NCBI RefSeq assembly: GCF_016863175.1
Contig: NZ_BOOJ01000036.1
Location: 62,001-126,000, forward strand
Source: Paraplanobispora siamensis
Lineage (GTDB): Bacteria > Actinomycetota > Actinomycetes > Streptosporangiales > Streptosporangiaceae
DNA: 64,000 bases
Reading direction: 5' to 3'
Shown: in pieces, positions 52,558-59,817 of the stretch
How positions within the stretch are numbered: position 1 is the first letter of the stretch
How the letters are laid out: each line of letters opens with the position of its first letter
The notes under the pieces: model-generated
Database searches by the model: none
Told to the model about the DNA's origin: nothing
The model's input: the letters and a program-made list of their open reading frames with translations, nothing else
Program-made: the position numbers and the translations under genes

Positions 52558-52931
52558 TGTCCGACCTCCATATCCTGACCGCCACGACCCAGTTCACCGC
52601 CATCGACGGCGAGGGTGTCGGCGTGCTGACGGTCAAGGGAACCCTCGACTACACGACGCACGACCTGGCCATGGACTTCTTCGACCAGGCGTTCGCCCGG
52701 TTCGGCCCGAACCTCGTCGTGAACCTGCTGGAGGCCGACTTCCTCGACTCCCGGGCCACGGGTCTGCTGGCCTCCTGCTGGAAGCGCGCCTCGGACGAGG
52801 GCGGGTGGCTGGCGCTGGTGGCGGTGGAGTCGAGCACGGCCCGGGTCCTGTGGATCACCGGGGTCGCCTCCCGCCTGCCGGTGTTCCCCACGGTCGAGGA
52901 GGCGCTGGCGGCCGCGCCCTCCGGCGAATAG
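52554..52931 (+). CDS. STAS-domain protein paired with SpoIIE phosphatase
   Basis: 125-aa single STAS domain (GEGVGVLTVKGTLDYTTHDL, NLVVNLLEADFLDSRATGLL, CWKRASDEGGWLALVAVE). The Ser in FLDSRATG occupies the phosphorylation site. Translational coupling with the phosphatase (ATGA) implies a dedicated partner-switch. Its stop TAG is the first three bases of the tandem repeat unit that follows. Confidence 0.85.
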   Translation: MMSDLHILTATTQFTAIDGEGVGVLTVKGTLDYTTHDLAMDFFDQAFARFGPNLVVNLLEADFLDSRATGLLASCWKRASDEGGWLALVAVESSTARVLWITGVASRLPVFPTVEEALAAAPSGE

Positions 52932-53072
52932 GCACCGCGACACCGGGACACCGGGTAGGCACCGCGACACCGGGTAGGCACCGCGACACCGGGACACCGG
53001 GTAGGCACCGCGACACCGGGTAGGCACCGCGACACCGGGTAGGCACCGCGACCGGGTAGGCGCCGCGACACC
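52929..53072. repeat. Seven tandem units starting with the STAS gene's stop codon
   Basis: Core unit TAGGCACCGCGACACCGGG (19 bp); two copies carry an extra 8 bp ACACCGGG, one lacks 2 bp, and the last is partial. The order of lengths is about 27, 19, 27, 19, 19, 17. The TAG of the first unit is the stop codon of the STAS gene. No gene crosses the array on either strand that I can support. Confidence 0.9.
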
Positions 53073-53122
53073 GCCCCGTCGGCCGTACGGCCCGCAGAAG
53101 GGTTCCTCTACGCTGACCGGTG

Positions 53123-53734
53123 ATGGAGGATCTTCTGGGAACGGCCGCGACGGCCGTCGCCGTCTTCGCCGGAACCAATGTCGACGACATCATCGTCCTG
53201 ACCGTCCTGTTCCTGTCCTCCCGCGCCTCCGGCCGGCCCCGCCCCTGGCAGATCGTCACCGGCCAGTACGCGGGGATCGCATTGCTCGTGGTGGTCTCGG
53301 CCGTCGCGGCGCTCGGCCTGACCGTCGTCCCCGACGAGTGGATCGGGCTGCTCGGCCTGGTCCCGCTCGGGCTCGGCCTGTGGAACCTGGCCGGAGTCCT
53401 GCGCGCCGCCGACGGCGGAGAACAGGCCCCGCCGGCCGCGACCGGTCTGCTGTCGGTGGCGGGGACCACCGTCGCCAACGGCGCCGACAACATCTCCGTC
53501 TACACCCCGCTGTTCCGCACCATCGGTCCCGGCGCGAGCCTGGTCACCGTGGCCGTCTTCGCGGTCCTGGTCGCGGCCTGGTGCGCGGCCGGGTCGTGGC
53601 TCGGCTCGCACAAGGCGGTCATCGCAGTGGTCGAGCGGTCCGGGCACTGGCTCGTGCCCGTCGTCTTCATCGCCATCGGAGCGGTGATCATCATCGAGTC
53701 CGGCGTCCTCGGACGTCTGGCCGCTCTCGTGTGA
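53123..53734 (+). CDS. CadD-family cadmium/cation transporter
   Basis: 203-aa integral membrane protein with five to six helices: VAVFAGTNVDDIIVLTVLFL, QYAGIALLVVVSAVAALGL, EWIGLLGLVPLGLGLWNLAG, then TTVANGADNISVYTPLF and a C-terminal GHWLVPVVFIAIGAVIIIES. The paired Asn/Asp motifs (TNVDD and NGADN) are the signature of CadD/LysE-like cation efflux proteins. GTG 53120 directly precedes the ATG. Cadmium as substrate is inferred from the family only. Confidence 0.88.
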   Translation: MEDLLGTAATAVAVFAGTNVDDIIVLTVLFLSSRASGRPRPWQIVTGQYAGIALLVVVSAVAALGLTVVPDEWIGLLGLVPLGLGLWNLAGVLRAADGGEQAPPAATGLLSVAGTTVANGADNISVYTPLFRTIGPGASLVTVAVFAVLVAAWCAAGSWLGSHKAVIAVVERSGHWLVPVVFIAIGAVIIIESGVLGRLAALV

Positions 53735-53811
53735 TCCGCCTCCTGTAACCGGGCTTGTGACCCGCCTCCTGCGACCGGGCTCCTGTGACCGGGCTCCTGT
53801 GACCGGACTCA
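53732..53811. repeat. Six 14-bp units joining two convergent stop codons
   Basis: Units of type TGACCGGGCTCCTG begin with the TGA stop of the CadD gene (unit 1, TGATCCGCCTCCTG) and run to the stop codon of the convergent gene at 53809. One unit is 12 bp. The spacer consists of nothing else. Confidence 0.88.
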
Positions 53812-54540
53812 GCCGGGCGGGGGATCGGCGCTGGGCGCGGGGTCGGGCTCGACACCGGGCGCGGTGGTCCCGGGACCGGTCGGCGGGGCGCTGGGTGGTG
53901 CGCTGGGCGGCCCGGTGGCCCCCGGAGTGCCCCCGGGAGTGCCGCAGGCCCCGGCGGCCTGGCGCTCCTGGACGATCTGGTCGACGTTCTTGGTCTGGTA
54001 CGCCTCCGTCTCCTGCGGCGGCACGACGTACCGCCACGAGCCGTTCTCGTAGGCGAAGTCGTAGTCGTAGGCGGTGGGGTCGCCCGCGCGGGTGGCCGTG
54101 ACCAGGGCTGTCTCACCGGTGATCATGGTGTCGGTGATGGTGAACGACACACCGGAGATGGTCTGCGGGCAGAGCCGGAACAGGCGGACGTACTCCTCCC
54201 GCGTGATCAGCGCCTGGGACTGGGCGGTCCACAGGTCCCAGAACGCGCCGGAGTCCCCGGAGGCGTAGGCGTCGAACGCCGTCTGGGCGGTCTGCCGCAG
54301 TTCCTCCTCCGACGCCTCCGTGCCCGGAGCGCCCGTGGCGGAGGGGGCCGCCGCGCCGTTCCGCGTCGCGGCAGGCGGGTTCAGCACGGCGACCACGATC
54401 ATGATCGCCGCGATGAGGAAGCCGGCGGCCACCAGAACGATCACGGCCACCCCCCGGCCGGTCTCGCCCTTTGAGGGCCGGCCGTACTGCAGGGGGTGGC
54501 CCACGTTCTGTCTCCGGGGCGGCTCGGAACGGATGAACAT
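53809..54540 (-). CDS. Membrane-anchored NTF2-like protein
   Basis: 243-aa protein: polar N-terminus, one membrane helix (GVAVIVLVAAGFLIAAIMIV, about 29-50), then a domain resembling DUF4878/NTF2-like lumazine folds (about 78-185: ELRQTAQTAFDAYASGDSGA, WDLWTAQSQALITREEYVRL, YDFAYENGSWRYVVPP), and a Pro/Gly/Thr-rich tail of about 50 residues. Such domains are common in exported actinomycete proteins of unknown role. The 144-bp upstream gap holds three spaced palindromes. Confidence 0.75.
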   Translation of the reverse strand: MFIRSEPPRRQNVGHPLQYGRPSKGETGRGVAVIVLVAAGFLIAAIMIVVAVLNPPAATRNGAAAPSATGAPGTEASEEELRQTAQTAFDAYASGDSGAFWDLWTAQSQALITREEYVRLFRLCPQTISGVSFTITDTMITGETALVTATRAGDPTAYDYDFAYENGSWRYVVPPQETEAYQTKNVDQIVQERQAAGACGTPGGTPGATGPPSAPPSAPPTGPGTTAPGVEPDPAPSADPPPG

Positions 54541-54592
54541 GATCGTAACGTCAGGTTGTCGGACTGGCCACGATTGTCCACTATCCCGGGAC

Positions 54593-54659
54593 GTTCCAGT
54601 CGGAACCCATTCCGGGATGTTCCATACGGAACCGGTCCCGCCGATGTTCCACGTGGAAC
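54593..54659. promoter_or_regulatory. Array of three GTTCC-N4-GGAAC palindromes
   Basis: GTTCCAGTCGGAAC (54593-54606), GTTCCATACGGAAC (54619-54632) and GTTCCACGTGGAAC (54646-54659), spaced 26 and 27 bp start to start. The third extends to a perfect 22-bp palindrome CGATGTTCCACGTGGAACATCG. The array lies upstream of the NTF2-like gene and downstream of the Nudix gene. The third site matches the ParB site consensus TGTTTCACGTGAAACA at 14 of 16 bases. Confidence 0.85.
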
Positions 54660-54684
54660 ATCGGCGAACCCCTGGTCGCGGGCC

Positions 54685-55557
54685 TCAGAGCTGTGCCAGC
54701 AGCCAGCCGGGTCCGGCGACGTCAGCGCCGTGACCGGTGACGCGCTCGCGCAGGGCGCGGTCGGCGGTGACGACGAGGACGTGCTCCCAGGGGCGGGTGT
54801 CCCGTACGGCGCGCACGATCGCGTCGTCACCGCTGCTGGGCGCCTTCAGCAGGGTGACACCGGGCAACGGGTCCACCGCCCGGGCGGCGCCCTCCACCAC
54901 CATCACGATCATCGGGAACCAGCGGGCCGGCGCGGGCGGGGACCCGGGGAGTCCGCACAGACCGGCCGAGGCCAGGGCGCCGACCTCGGCCATCAACTTC
55001 GCGGTGGCCCCGGCGCGGTCCCGCCACCAGCCGTGCTCGGCGCGGGCGCCGACGATGTTGGCGGCGTCGAGGACGATCACCAGCGGGCGGAGCGCCAGAC
55101 TGACGGCGGGCCAGCTCTCGGCGAAGCCGGGATGGAGCTTGCGGGAGGCGACCTCGGACACGGGCAGCCAGCGCAGGTCGGTGCTCTCGCCGTTGGCCGG
55201 GGCGGCGGGCAGCAGCTCCTCCGCCTCGGCGATCACGGTCTCGAAGGACCAGCCGCCGTGGTCGTCGGTGTAGACGCCCTGCACCCGCAGGCCCTCCCCG
55301 TGCAGCGCGGCCTCCTCGCGGGCCTCGCGGAGCGCGCCGGTGATGGAGTCCTCGTGACTGTCACGGGCGCCTCCGGGCAGGCCCCAGGTGCCGCCGTGAT
55401 GGCTCCACAGGGAGCGTTTCTGCATCAGGATGTGCGCCGTACCGCCGGAGTCGTGGTGCACGGCGAGCAGCCCGGCCGCCCCGTGCACACCCCAGTGCCG
55501 ATGCCCTCGCTCGCATTGGGCCCAGCCGTCCCCGTCACCGGCCACCATAGGCACCAT
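54685..55557 (-). CDS. Nudix hydrolase fused to a NYN/PIN-like nuclease domain
   Basis: 290-aa two-domain protein. Residues about 20-150 are a Nudix domain; the Nudix box is GGARDSHEDSITGALREAREEAAL, with the REAREE core intact (G-x5-E-x7-REUxEE pattern). Residues about 157-290 resemble a NYN/PIN-like domain: LVIVLDAANIVGA at its start, an acidic SSGDDAIVRAV, and VLVVTADRALRERVTGHGAD near the end, giving the Asp set used for metal-dependent RNA cleavage. The pairing suggests processing of modified nucleotides or NAD-capped RNA, which is inference. Confidence 0.82.
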   Translation of the reverse strand: MVPMVAGDGDGWAQCERGHRHWGVHGAAGLLAVHHDSGGTAHILMQKRSLWSHHGGTWGLPGGARDSHEDSITGALREAREEAALHGEGLRVQGVYTDDHGGWSFETVIAEAEELLPAAPANGESTDLRWLPVSEVASRKLHPGFAESWPAVSLALRPLVIVLDAANIVGARAEHGWWRDRAGATAKLMAEVGALASAGLCGLPGSPPAPARWFPMIVMVVEGAARAVDPLPGVTLLKAPSSGDDAIVRAVRDTRPWEHVLVVTADRALRERVTGHGADVAGPGWLLAQL

Positions 55558-55615
55558 GATGCACCACGGGGAGCCGGGCCCCGGCGCTCCGGAAGTCCCG
55601 GGCTCCGGACAGGGA

Positions 55616-56647
55616 TCAGCGTGTCGCGCGGGACTCGTCCTCGGCGGGAGGCAGGGCGGGTTCCTCGTCGCGGTGGTTGGCGTACACGCTCGTGGCCGTG
55701 ACGGTGAGCAGGACCGCGACGATGACCCCCAGTGAGAGCAGAGTGGGGATCTCCGGCACCCAGGTCCAGATGCCGTGCGCCCAGTGCAGGACCAGCTTGA
55801 CCCCGATGAAGGCGAGGATGAGGCCGAGCCCGTGGTTGAGGTGGCGCAGCTTGGTCAGGACGCCCTGCAGCACGAAGTAGAGCGCCCGCAGTCCCAGCAG
55901 GGCGAAGGCGTTGGTGGCGAAGACGAGGAAGGGGTCCTCGGTCACGCCGTACACCGCCGGGACCGAGTCGACGGCGAACACGATGTCGGTGGCGAAGACG
56001 GCCACGATGGCCAGCACCAGCGGGGTCAGGGCACGGCGCCCGTTCTCGTGGACGATCAGGCGCGAGCCGCGGTAGTCGTCGGTGACCGGCATGAAGCGCC
56101 GCAGCAGCCGGACCGTCCGCATGGAGGAGATGTCGACCTCCTGCTCGGTGCCCTTCATCGCGTCCCTGAGGATCTTCACTGCGGTGAAGATCAGGATCCC
56201 GCCGAACAGCAGGAACGCCCAGGTGCCGCTCTGCAGGACGGCCGCGCCGAGCGCGATGAAGACCGCGCGCAGTACCAACGCCCCGATGATGCCGTACAGC
56301 AGGACCCGCTGGGCCAGCGCGGCCGGGACCGCGAAGGCCGCCAGCAGCAGCATGAACACGAACAGGTTGTCCACCGACAGGGACTTCTCCACCACGTATC
56401 CGGTGAAGAACTCCAGTGCCGTGCCGGACCCGAAGGCCGACCACAGGTAGACACCGAAGATCATCGGCAGGATGAGATAGAAGACCGACCACCCCACCGC
56501 CTCGCGCATCCGCACCTCGTGCGGGCGCCGCGTCAGGAAGAAGTCCACCGCCAGTAGTGCCACGAGGGCCACCACCGTGATGGTCCACATCTGCGGTGAG
56601 CCGATCGTCTGTATGTCGGCAGCGGACAGGGTCGCCACGGCGGGCAT
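55616..56647 (-). CDS. TerC/Alx-family membrane protein
   Basis: 343-aa integral membrane protein with about eight to nine helices. Family signatures: acidic membrane motifs EKSLSVDNLFVFMLLLAAF and FATDIVFAVDSVPAVYGVTE, and ALRALYFVLQG-like region late. TerC/Alx proteins export or insert manganese. Translation starts at ATG with GAGGAGG 5 nt upstream, and the leader is a yybP-ykoY riboswitch, so expression should rise with Mn2+. Confidence 0.92.
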   Translation of the reverse strand: MPAVATLSAADIQTIGSPQMWTITVVALVALLAVDFFLTRRPHEVRMREAVGWSVFYLILPMIFGVYLWSAFGSGTALEFFTGYVVEKSLSVDNLFVFMLLLAAFAVPAALAQRVLLYGIIGALVLRAVFIALGAAVLQSGTWAFLLFGGILIFTAVKILRDAMKGTEQEVDISSMRTVRLLRRFMPVTDDYRGSRLIVHENGRRALTPLVLAIVAVFATDIVFAVDSVPAVYGVTEDPFLVFATNAFALLGLRALYFVLQGVLTKLRHLNHGLGLILAFIGVKLVLHWAHGIWTWVPEIPTLLSLGVIVAVLLTVTATSVYANHRDEEPALPPAEDESRATR

Positions 56648-56675
56648 GGGTCCTCCTCGAACGTGGTCGATCGTT

Positions 56676-56777
56676 CGAGGTCTCCTTCACCCTGCGCTTC
56701 GCGGGTGGCCGTCCGGGGACGTTCTGGGACGTCCGTACTGACCGGAGCGACGCTTGGGAAGTACTCCCCTCACCACA
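56676..56777 (-). promoter_or_regulatory. yybP-ykoY (Mn2+) riboswitch upstream of TerC
   Basis: Read on the minus strand: TGAGGGGAGTACTTCCC (5' side), then GGTCAGTACGGAC (L1-like metal loop), GTCCCCGGAC (L3-like arm), and AGGAGACCTCG closing P1 (GAGG with CCTC). These match the order of conserved parts in structurally known yybP-ykoY RNAs. It ends about 30 nt before the terC start codon. Confidence 0.8.
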
Positions 56778-56829
56778 AGGTTAGGCCAGTCTCCGGGTGC
56801 TGCCCACCCCCGAATCGTGCCCGGTGTGG

Positions 56830-56859
56830 TTGACCCCGCACCTGACCTGGGCGGATAGT
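56830..56859 (+). promoter_or_regulatory. Putative housekeeping promoter for the rightward riboswitch transcript
   Basis: TTGACC (56830-56835) and GATAGT (56854-56859) separated by 18 bp, about 10 bp before the rightward riboswitch begins. Confidence 0.5.
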
Positions 56860-56868
56860 GGAACCGAA

Positions 56869-56977
56869 GCGGAGGGGAGTACCCACCGTCCGACGCCCCG
56901 ATCGTCATCACGGTCCCCGCAGACCGGCGGACCCGGCGGGGCGGCCCTCGGTACGAGGGTGTGGGAAGACCTTCGTC
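56869..56977 (+). promoter_or_regulatory. Second yybP-ykoY (Mn2+) riboswitch, divergent
   Basis: Conserved parts in order on the plus strand: GGAGGGGAGTACCCACC, ATCGTCATCACGG (L1), ACCCGGCGGGGC (L3 arm), and GGGAAGACCTTCGT. P1 pairs GCGGAGG with CCTTCGT. A hairpin from CTCGCGG and CCCGCGACGAG follows (56978-57003), then AAGGAGGG and an ATG, so it should control translation or termination of the small gene at 57019. Confidence 0.82.
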
Positions 56978-57018
56978 CTCGCGGTCACGTGCCCGCGACG
57001 AGGGCGAAGGAGGGCCTG

Positions 57019-57123
57019 ATGTCGATCACGATGTTCCTCGAAATCCTGCTGGGCGTCCTGCTGGTGATCTCCACGATCGTCACCGCCGCCGTTCTGTGGC
57101 CGGGGAAACCCCGGCATCATTGA
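57019..57123 (+). CDS. 34-aa membrane peptide under riboswitch control
   Basis: Begins MSITMFLEILLGVLLVISTI, continues hydrophobic for a few residues and ends WPGKPRHH: one membrane helix (about residues 5-27) and a basic C-terminus with two His. AAGGAGGG is 5 nt before the ATG. Its leader is a yybP-ykoY riboswitch divergent from the one at terC, so it is probably a manganese-stress peptide, perhaps a TerC or Mn exporter partner. I know no family for it. Confidence 0.65.
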   Translation: MSITMFLEILLGVLLVISTIVTAAVLWPGKPRHH

Positions 57124-57169
57124 TGATCCACGGCTGTCGGGGAGACGGCCGCCGAAGAGACGAGAAGGC

Positions 57170-57901
57170 GTGCGATCGTCGGAACGGCTCTGGCATCTTG
57201 CGAGCTCGTACGGCATGGGCGAATGGTTCACGGCCGCGTGGGCGCAAGGGCTGGAGGTGTGGGAGGCCGCCCGCCGGATGGGCGTGACGGTGGCGGACGT
57301 GGACGACTCCGCCGACCGCACCTGGCAGGCTCTGCCGAAAGGGCCGGCACCCGGCCAGGAGTCGGCGGTGCTCTGGGCCGGCAGGCTCACCGGGGACTGG
57401 ATCCAGATCATCCAGCTCGGCGGCCACGGCTGCGCCGGGGCCGTGCAGGAGTTGTCGTACGGCGGGCGGGCGTTCGCGGTGAGCTGGCACTTCAACCATC
57501 CCGGTGAGCTGCACTACGCCGTCAACGGACGCGACACCGCCGGGTTCACTCTCTCCGGGCCCGCGGAGCGGTGGGGGGACGCGCTCGACCCCTACACGGA
57601 GGGACTGCTGCTCGACGTGCAGGACTCCGACTGGGAGAACGACCCGGAACTGCCGCCGGGGTTGCGGGAGTATCTCGCCTGGGAGGAGGCCCGCGTCGAA
57701 AGCGGCGAGGAATACGAGGACGTCGCCATCCCAGAGGAGTGGCGGGACCTCGCCGGGCTCGCCCACGCCGGCTACAGCCCGGCGGAGGCGGAGGGCCGCT
57801 CCTCGCTCCTGACGCTCGTCGGCCGGATGACGGGCCGGGAGTTCGACAGGGAGTGGATGGCCGGGAAGCACACCCGCTATCTGCTCCGCGAGCCCGGATA
57901 G
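57170..57901 (+). CDS. DUF6461-like protein
   Basis: 243-aa soluble protein. Family-type features: WFTAAWAQGLEVWEAARRMG early, a central beta region (VQELSYGGRAFAVSWHFNHP, LHYAVNGRDTAGFTLSG), then AERWGDALDPYTEGLL and an acidic C-terminal third. DUF6461 proteins are frequent in actinomycetes and related to immunity-type (SMI1/SUKH-like) folds in shape, though no function is established. The GTG is 46 bp after the small membrane gene's stop. Confidence 0.72.
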   Translation: MRSSERLWHLASSYGMGEWFTAAWAQGLEVWEAARRMGVTVADVDDSADRTWQALPKGPAPGQESAVLWAGRLTGDWIQIIQLGGHGCAGAVQELSYGGRAFAVSWHFNHPGELHYAVNGRDTAGFTLSGPAERWGDALDPYTEGLLLDVQDSDWENDPELPPGLREYLAWEEARVESGEEYEDVAIPEEWRDLAGLAHAGYSPAEAEGRSSLLTLVGRMTGREFDREWMAGKHTRYLLREPG

Positions 57902-57922
57902 GCCCCGGCGGCCCGTGTCGTC

Positions 57923-58777
57923 TCAGCCGCCACCCTTGCTGAAGTGCTGGTAGTCCTTGGTGCCCGACCAGGAGCCGCCCCACTCCCAGCCGAGCCGGGC
58001 GAAGGCCTTGACCACCCGGTCGCCCGGGTTGATCACGCCGGGGGCGTTCACCGGGCGCTTGACGAACCTGCGGGCGTTGCGGTGGGCGAACGAGCCGTCG
58101 GCGGAGACGTAGGGGTTCTCCCGGGGGTTGATGTCGATGGCCCGGCCGTAGGCGTGCTTGGACCAGCTGCTCGACCCGGTCGCCGGGCGGCAGTTGAAGG
58201 CCGAGGTGTTGTCGGCCTCGATCGAGTCGAAGTCGTCGCCCTTGTAGACGTCGACGAGCTCCATCCGGTAGATCGGCCAGCGCCAGCCGTACAGGCGCCG
58301 GAAGATCGTGACAACGTCGTCCGCGACGTCCTCGTGCACGACCATCTCGCCGATGTGAGGTCGGTCGTCGAAGCCCCAGTAGGTCATGGTGATCAACCGC
58401 AGGTCGCGCACCGGCACCGGGCAGCCGGAGCGCCAGGAGTGCTCCAGGCGCTCGCGGGCGATCCGGGAGACCTTCGCGGAGAAGGGCGGGGGCCCGGCCG
58501 GGGACTGCGTCGGCGTCGGGGCGGCCGAGGGCGGAGGGGACGTGGCCGGGGCGGTGGGAGCCGTCGGAGACGGCGCGCCGGTGGGTGAGAGCGTGGGCGT
58601 GGGCGAGACGGTGGGCGAGGCCGGGGGGGAGACGGCCGGAGTCGTCGAGGAGCGCGGGGGCGGGACGGGGCGGACGGACTCGGCGGTGGGGACCGCGACG
58701 GGGTCGGAGGAGCCGCAGGCGGCCGGCGCCAGGCAGGCCATCGCCGCGACGATCATCCGGACGGGCGTCCCGACCAC
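57923..58777 (-). CDS. M15-family peptidase lipoprotein (D-Ala-D-Ala carboxypeptidase-like)
   Basis: 284-aa exported protein: signal peptide with lipobox (CLAPAACG), a ~75-residue Pro/Ser/Thr linker for wall spanning, then an M15 domain (about 130-284). Zinc-site motifs: SWSKHAYGRAIDINPRENPY (His-x6-Asp) and WEWGGSWSGTKDYQHFSKG (Glu and His). It likely trims peptidoglycan stems or crosslinks. The start is uncertain (GTG 58777 with AGGAG upstream, or ATG 58756). Confidence 0.85.
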   Translation of the reverse strand: MVGTPVRMIVAAMACLAPAACGSSDPVAVPTAESVRPVPPPRSSTTPAVSPPASPTVSPTPTLSPTGAPSPTAPTAPATSPPPSAAPTPTQSPAGPPPFSAKVSRIARERLEHSWRSGCPVPVRDLRLITMTYWGFDDRPHIGEMVVHEDVADDVVTIFRRLYGWRWPIYRMELVDVYKGDDFDSIEADNTSAFNCRPATGSSSWSKHAYGRAIDINPRENPYVSADGSFAHRNARRFVKRPVNAPGVINPGDRVVKAFARLGWEWGGSWSGTKDYQHFSKGGG

Positions 58778-59028
58778 GCGGGCGGATCTCCTGGGCGTCG
58801 TGACCGCCCGGACGGGCGTCCCGAGTCCGGCGTCCCCCACCTGCCCACCTCCCCCGCGGATCCGGCCTGCCCGGTGTGACCTGGACGGACACACCTCGTA
58901 TGACACGACGGCTCCTAGCGTAGCCCTCCGGACACGACACGTGACGACGTCCCGTACTTCCGCCGGGCGAGACCCGCCGGAGGAGCGGGACGGTGGCCCG
59001 GACGGGCCGCGCATCCTAGTGTTTGCGC

Positions 59029-59817
59029 ATGGAGCCGGTGATCGGGGTCGGGGGATGGACCGTACCGACGCACGGGCTGTTCGTCGGGCTCGGCGTGCTG
59101 ACCGCGGCCGTGGTCTTCGTCGCGGAGGCCCGCCGCCGCGGCGCCCCCGCCGAGCAGTCGCTGGTCGCCGTCGCGGGCGCGCTCGTCGGCGGGGCGATCG
59201 GCATGCGGCTGTCCGGCTGGGCCGAGCACCTCGACCCGGCGCTCAACCCCGGCCTGCTGGAAGCCTGGATGTTCGGCTCGCGGAGCATCCTGGGCGGGCT
59301 CACCGGGGCCTACGCGGGCGTGCTGATCGCCAAGAAGCTGATCGGCTACCGCGAGAGGACCGGCGACCTGTTCGCGCCGGCGGTCGCCCTCGGCATGGCG
59401 GTCGGCCGGATCGGCTGCCACCTCACCGAGGCCCCGGGACGTCCCACCACGCTGCCCTGGGGCGTGCACGCCCCCGCCTCCACCCCGGGCTGCCCCGGAT
59501 GCCTGGCCGGGCAGGCCATGCACCCGTCGTTCCTGTACGAGGTGGCCTTCCACCTGCTGGCCTTCGCGGCGCTGTGGTGGTGGCTGCGCGGCAGGATCAC
59601 CCGGCCGGGCGAGCTGTTCACCCTCTACGTCGCGGCCTACGCCGTCTTCCGCTTCCTGGTGGAGTTCACCAGGGCCAACGAGACGGTCTGGCTGGACCTC
59701 ACCCGCCCGCAGTGGTTCCTCCTCCCCGGTCTGCTGCTGGTCGTCATCAGACTCCGGTACGGCTACCGCCGGGGCTTCTATGATGCGCTCGTCCGCAGAC
59801 AGGAGATCCGCGCATGA
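59029..59817 (+). CDS. Divergent Lgt-like membrane enzyme
   Basis: 262-aa integral membrane protein of the prolipoprotein diacylglyceryl transferase superfamily with about seven helices. The Lgt signature region reads GMAVGRIGCHLTEAPG: the Arg is kept but the Asn of the canonical GRxGN is Cys. The loop that holds the essential His in true Lgt reads SRSILGGLTGAYAG, with no His. HPSFLYE and YAVFRFLVEFTRANE match the family's distal motifs. It is therefore probably not the lipoprotein enzyme, but a paralog handling phosphatidylglycerol or another lipid. Its stop overlaps the next gene by 4 bp. Confidence 0.87.
   Translation: MEPVIGVGGWTVPTHGLFVGLGVLTAAVVFVAEARRRGAPAEQSLVAVAGALVGGAIGMRLSGWAEHLDPALNPGLLEAWMFGSRSILGGLTGAYAGVLIAKKLIGYRERTGDLFAPAVALGMAVGRIGCHLTEAPGRPTTLPWGVHAPASTPGCPGCLAGQAMHPSFLYEVAFHLLAFAALWWWLRGRITRPGELFTLYVAAYAVFRFLVEFTRANETVWLDLTRPQWFLLPGLLLVVIRLRYGYRRGFYDALVRRQEIRA

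Noticed and set aside
59029-59817. Annotation as the housekeeping Lgt
   Set aside because: The essential His loop and the Asn of GRxGN are replaced, and it sits in an operon with a radical SAM enzyme, so it is better called Lgt-like.
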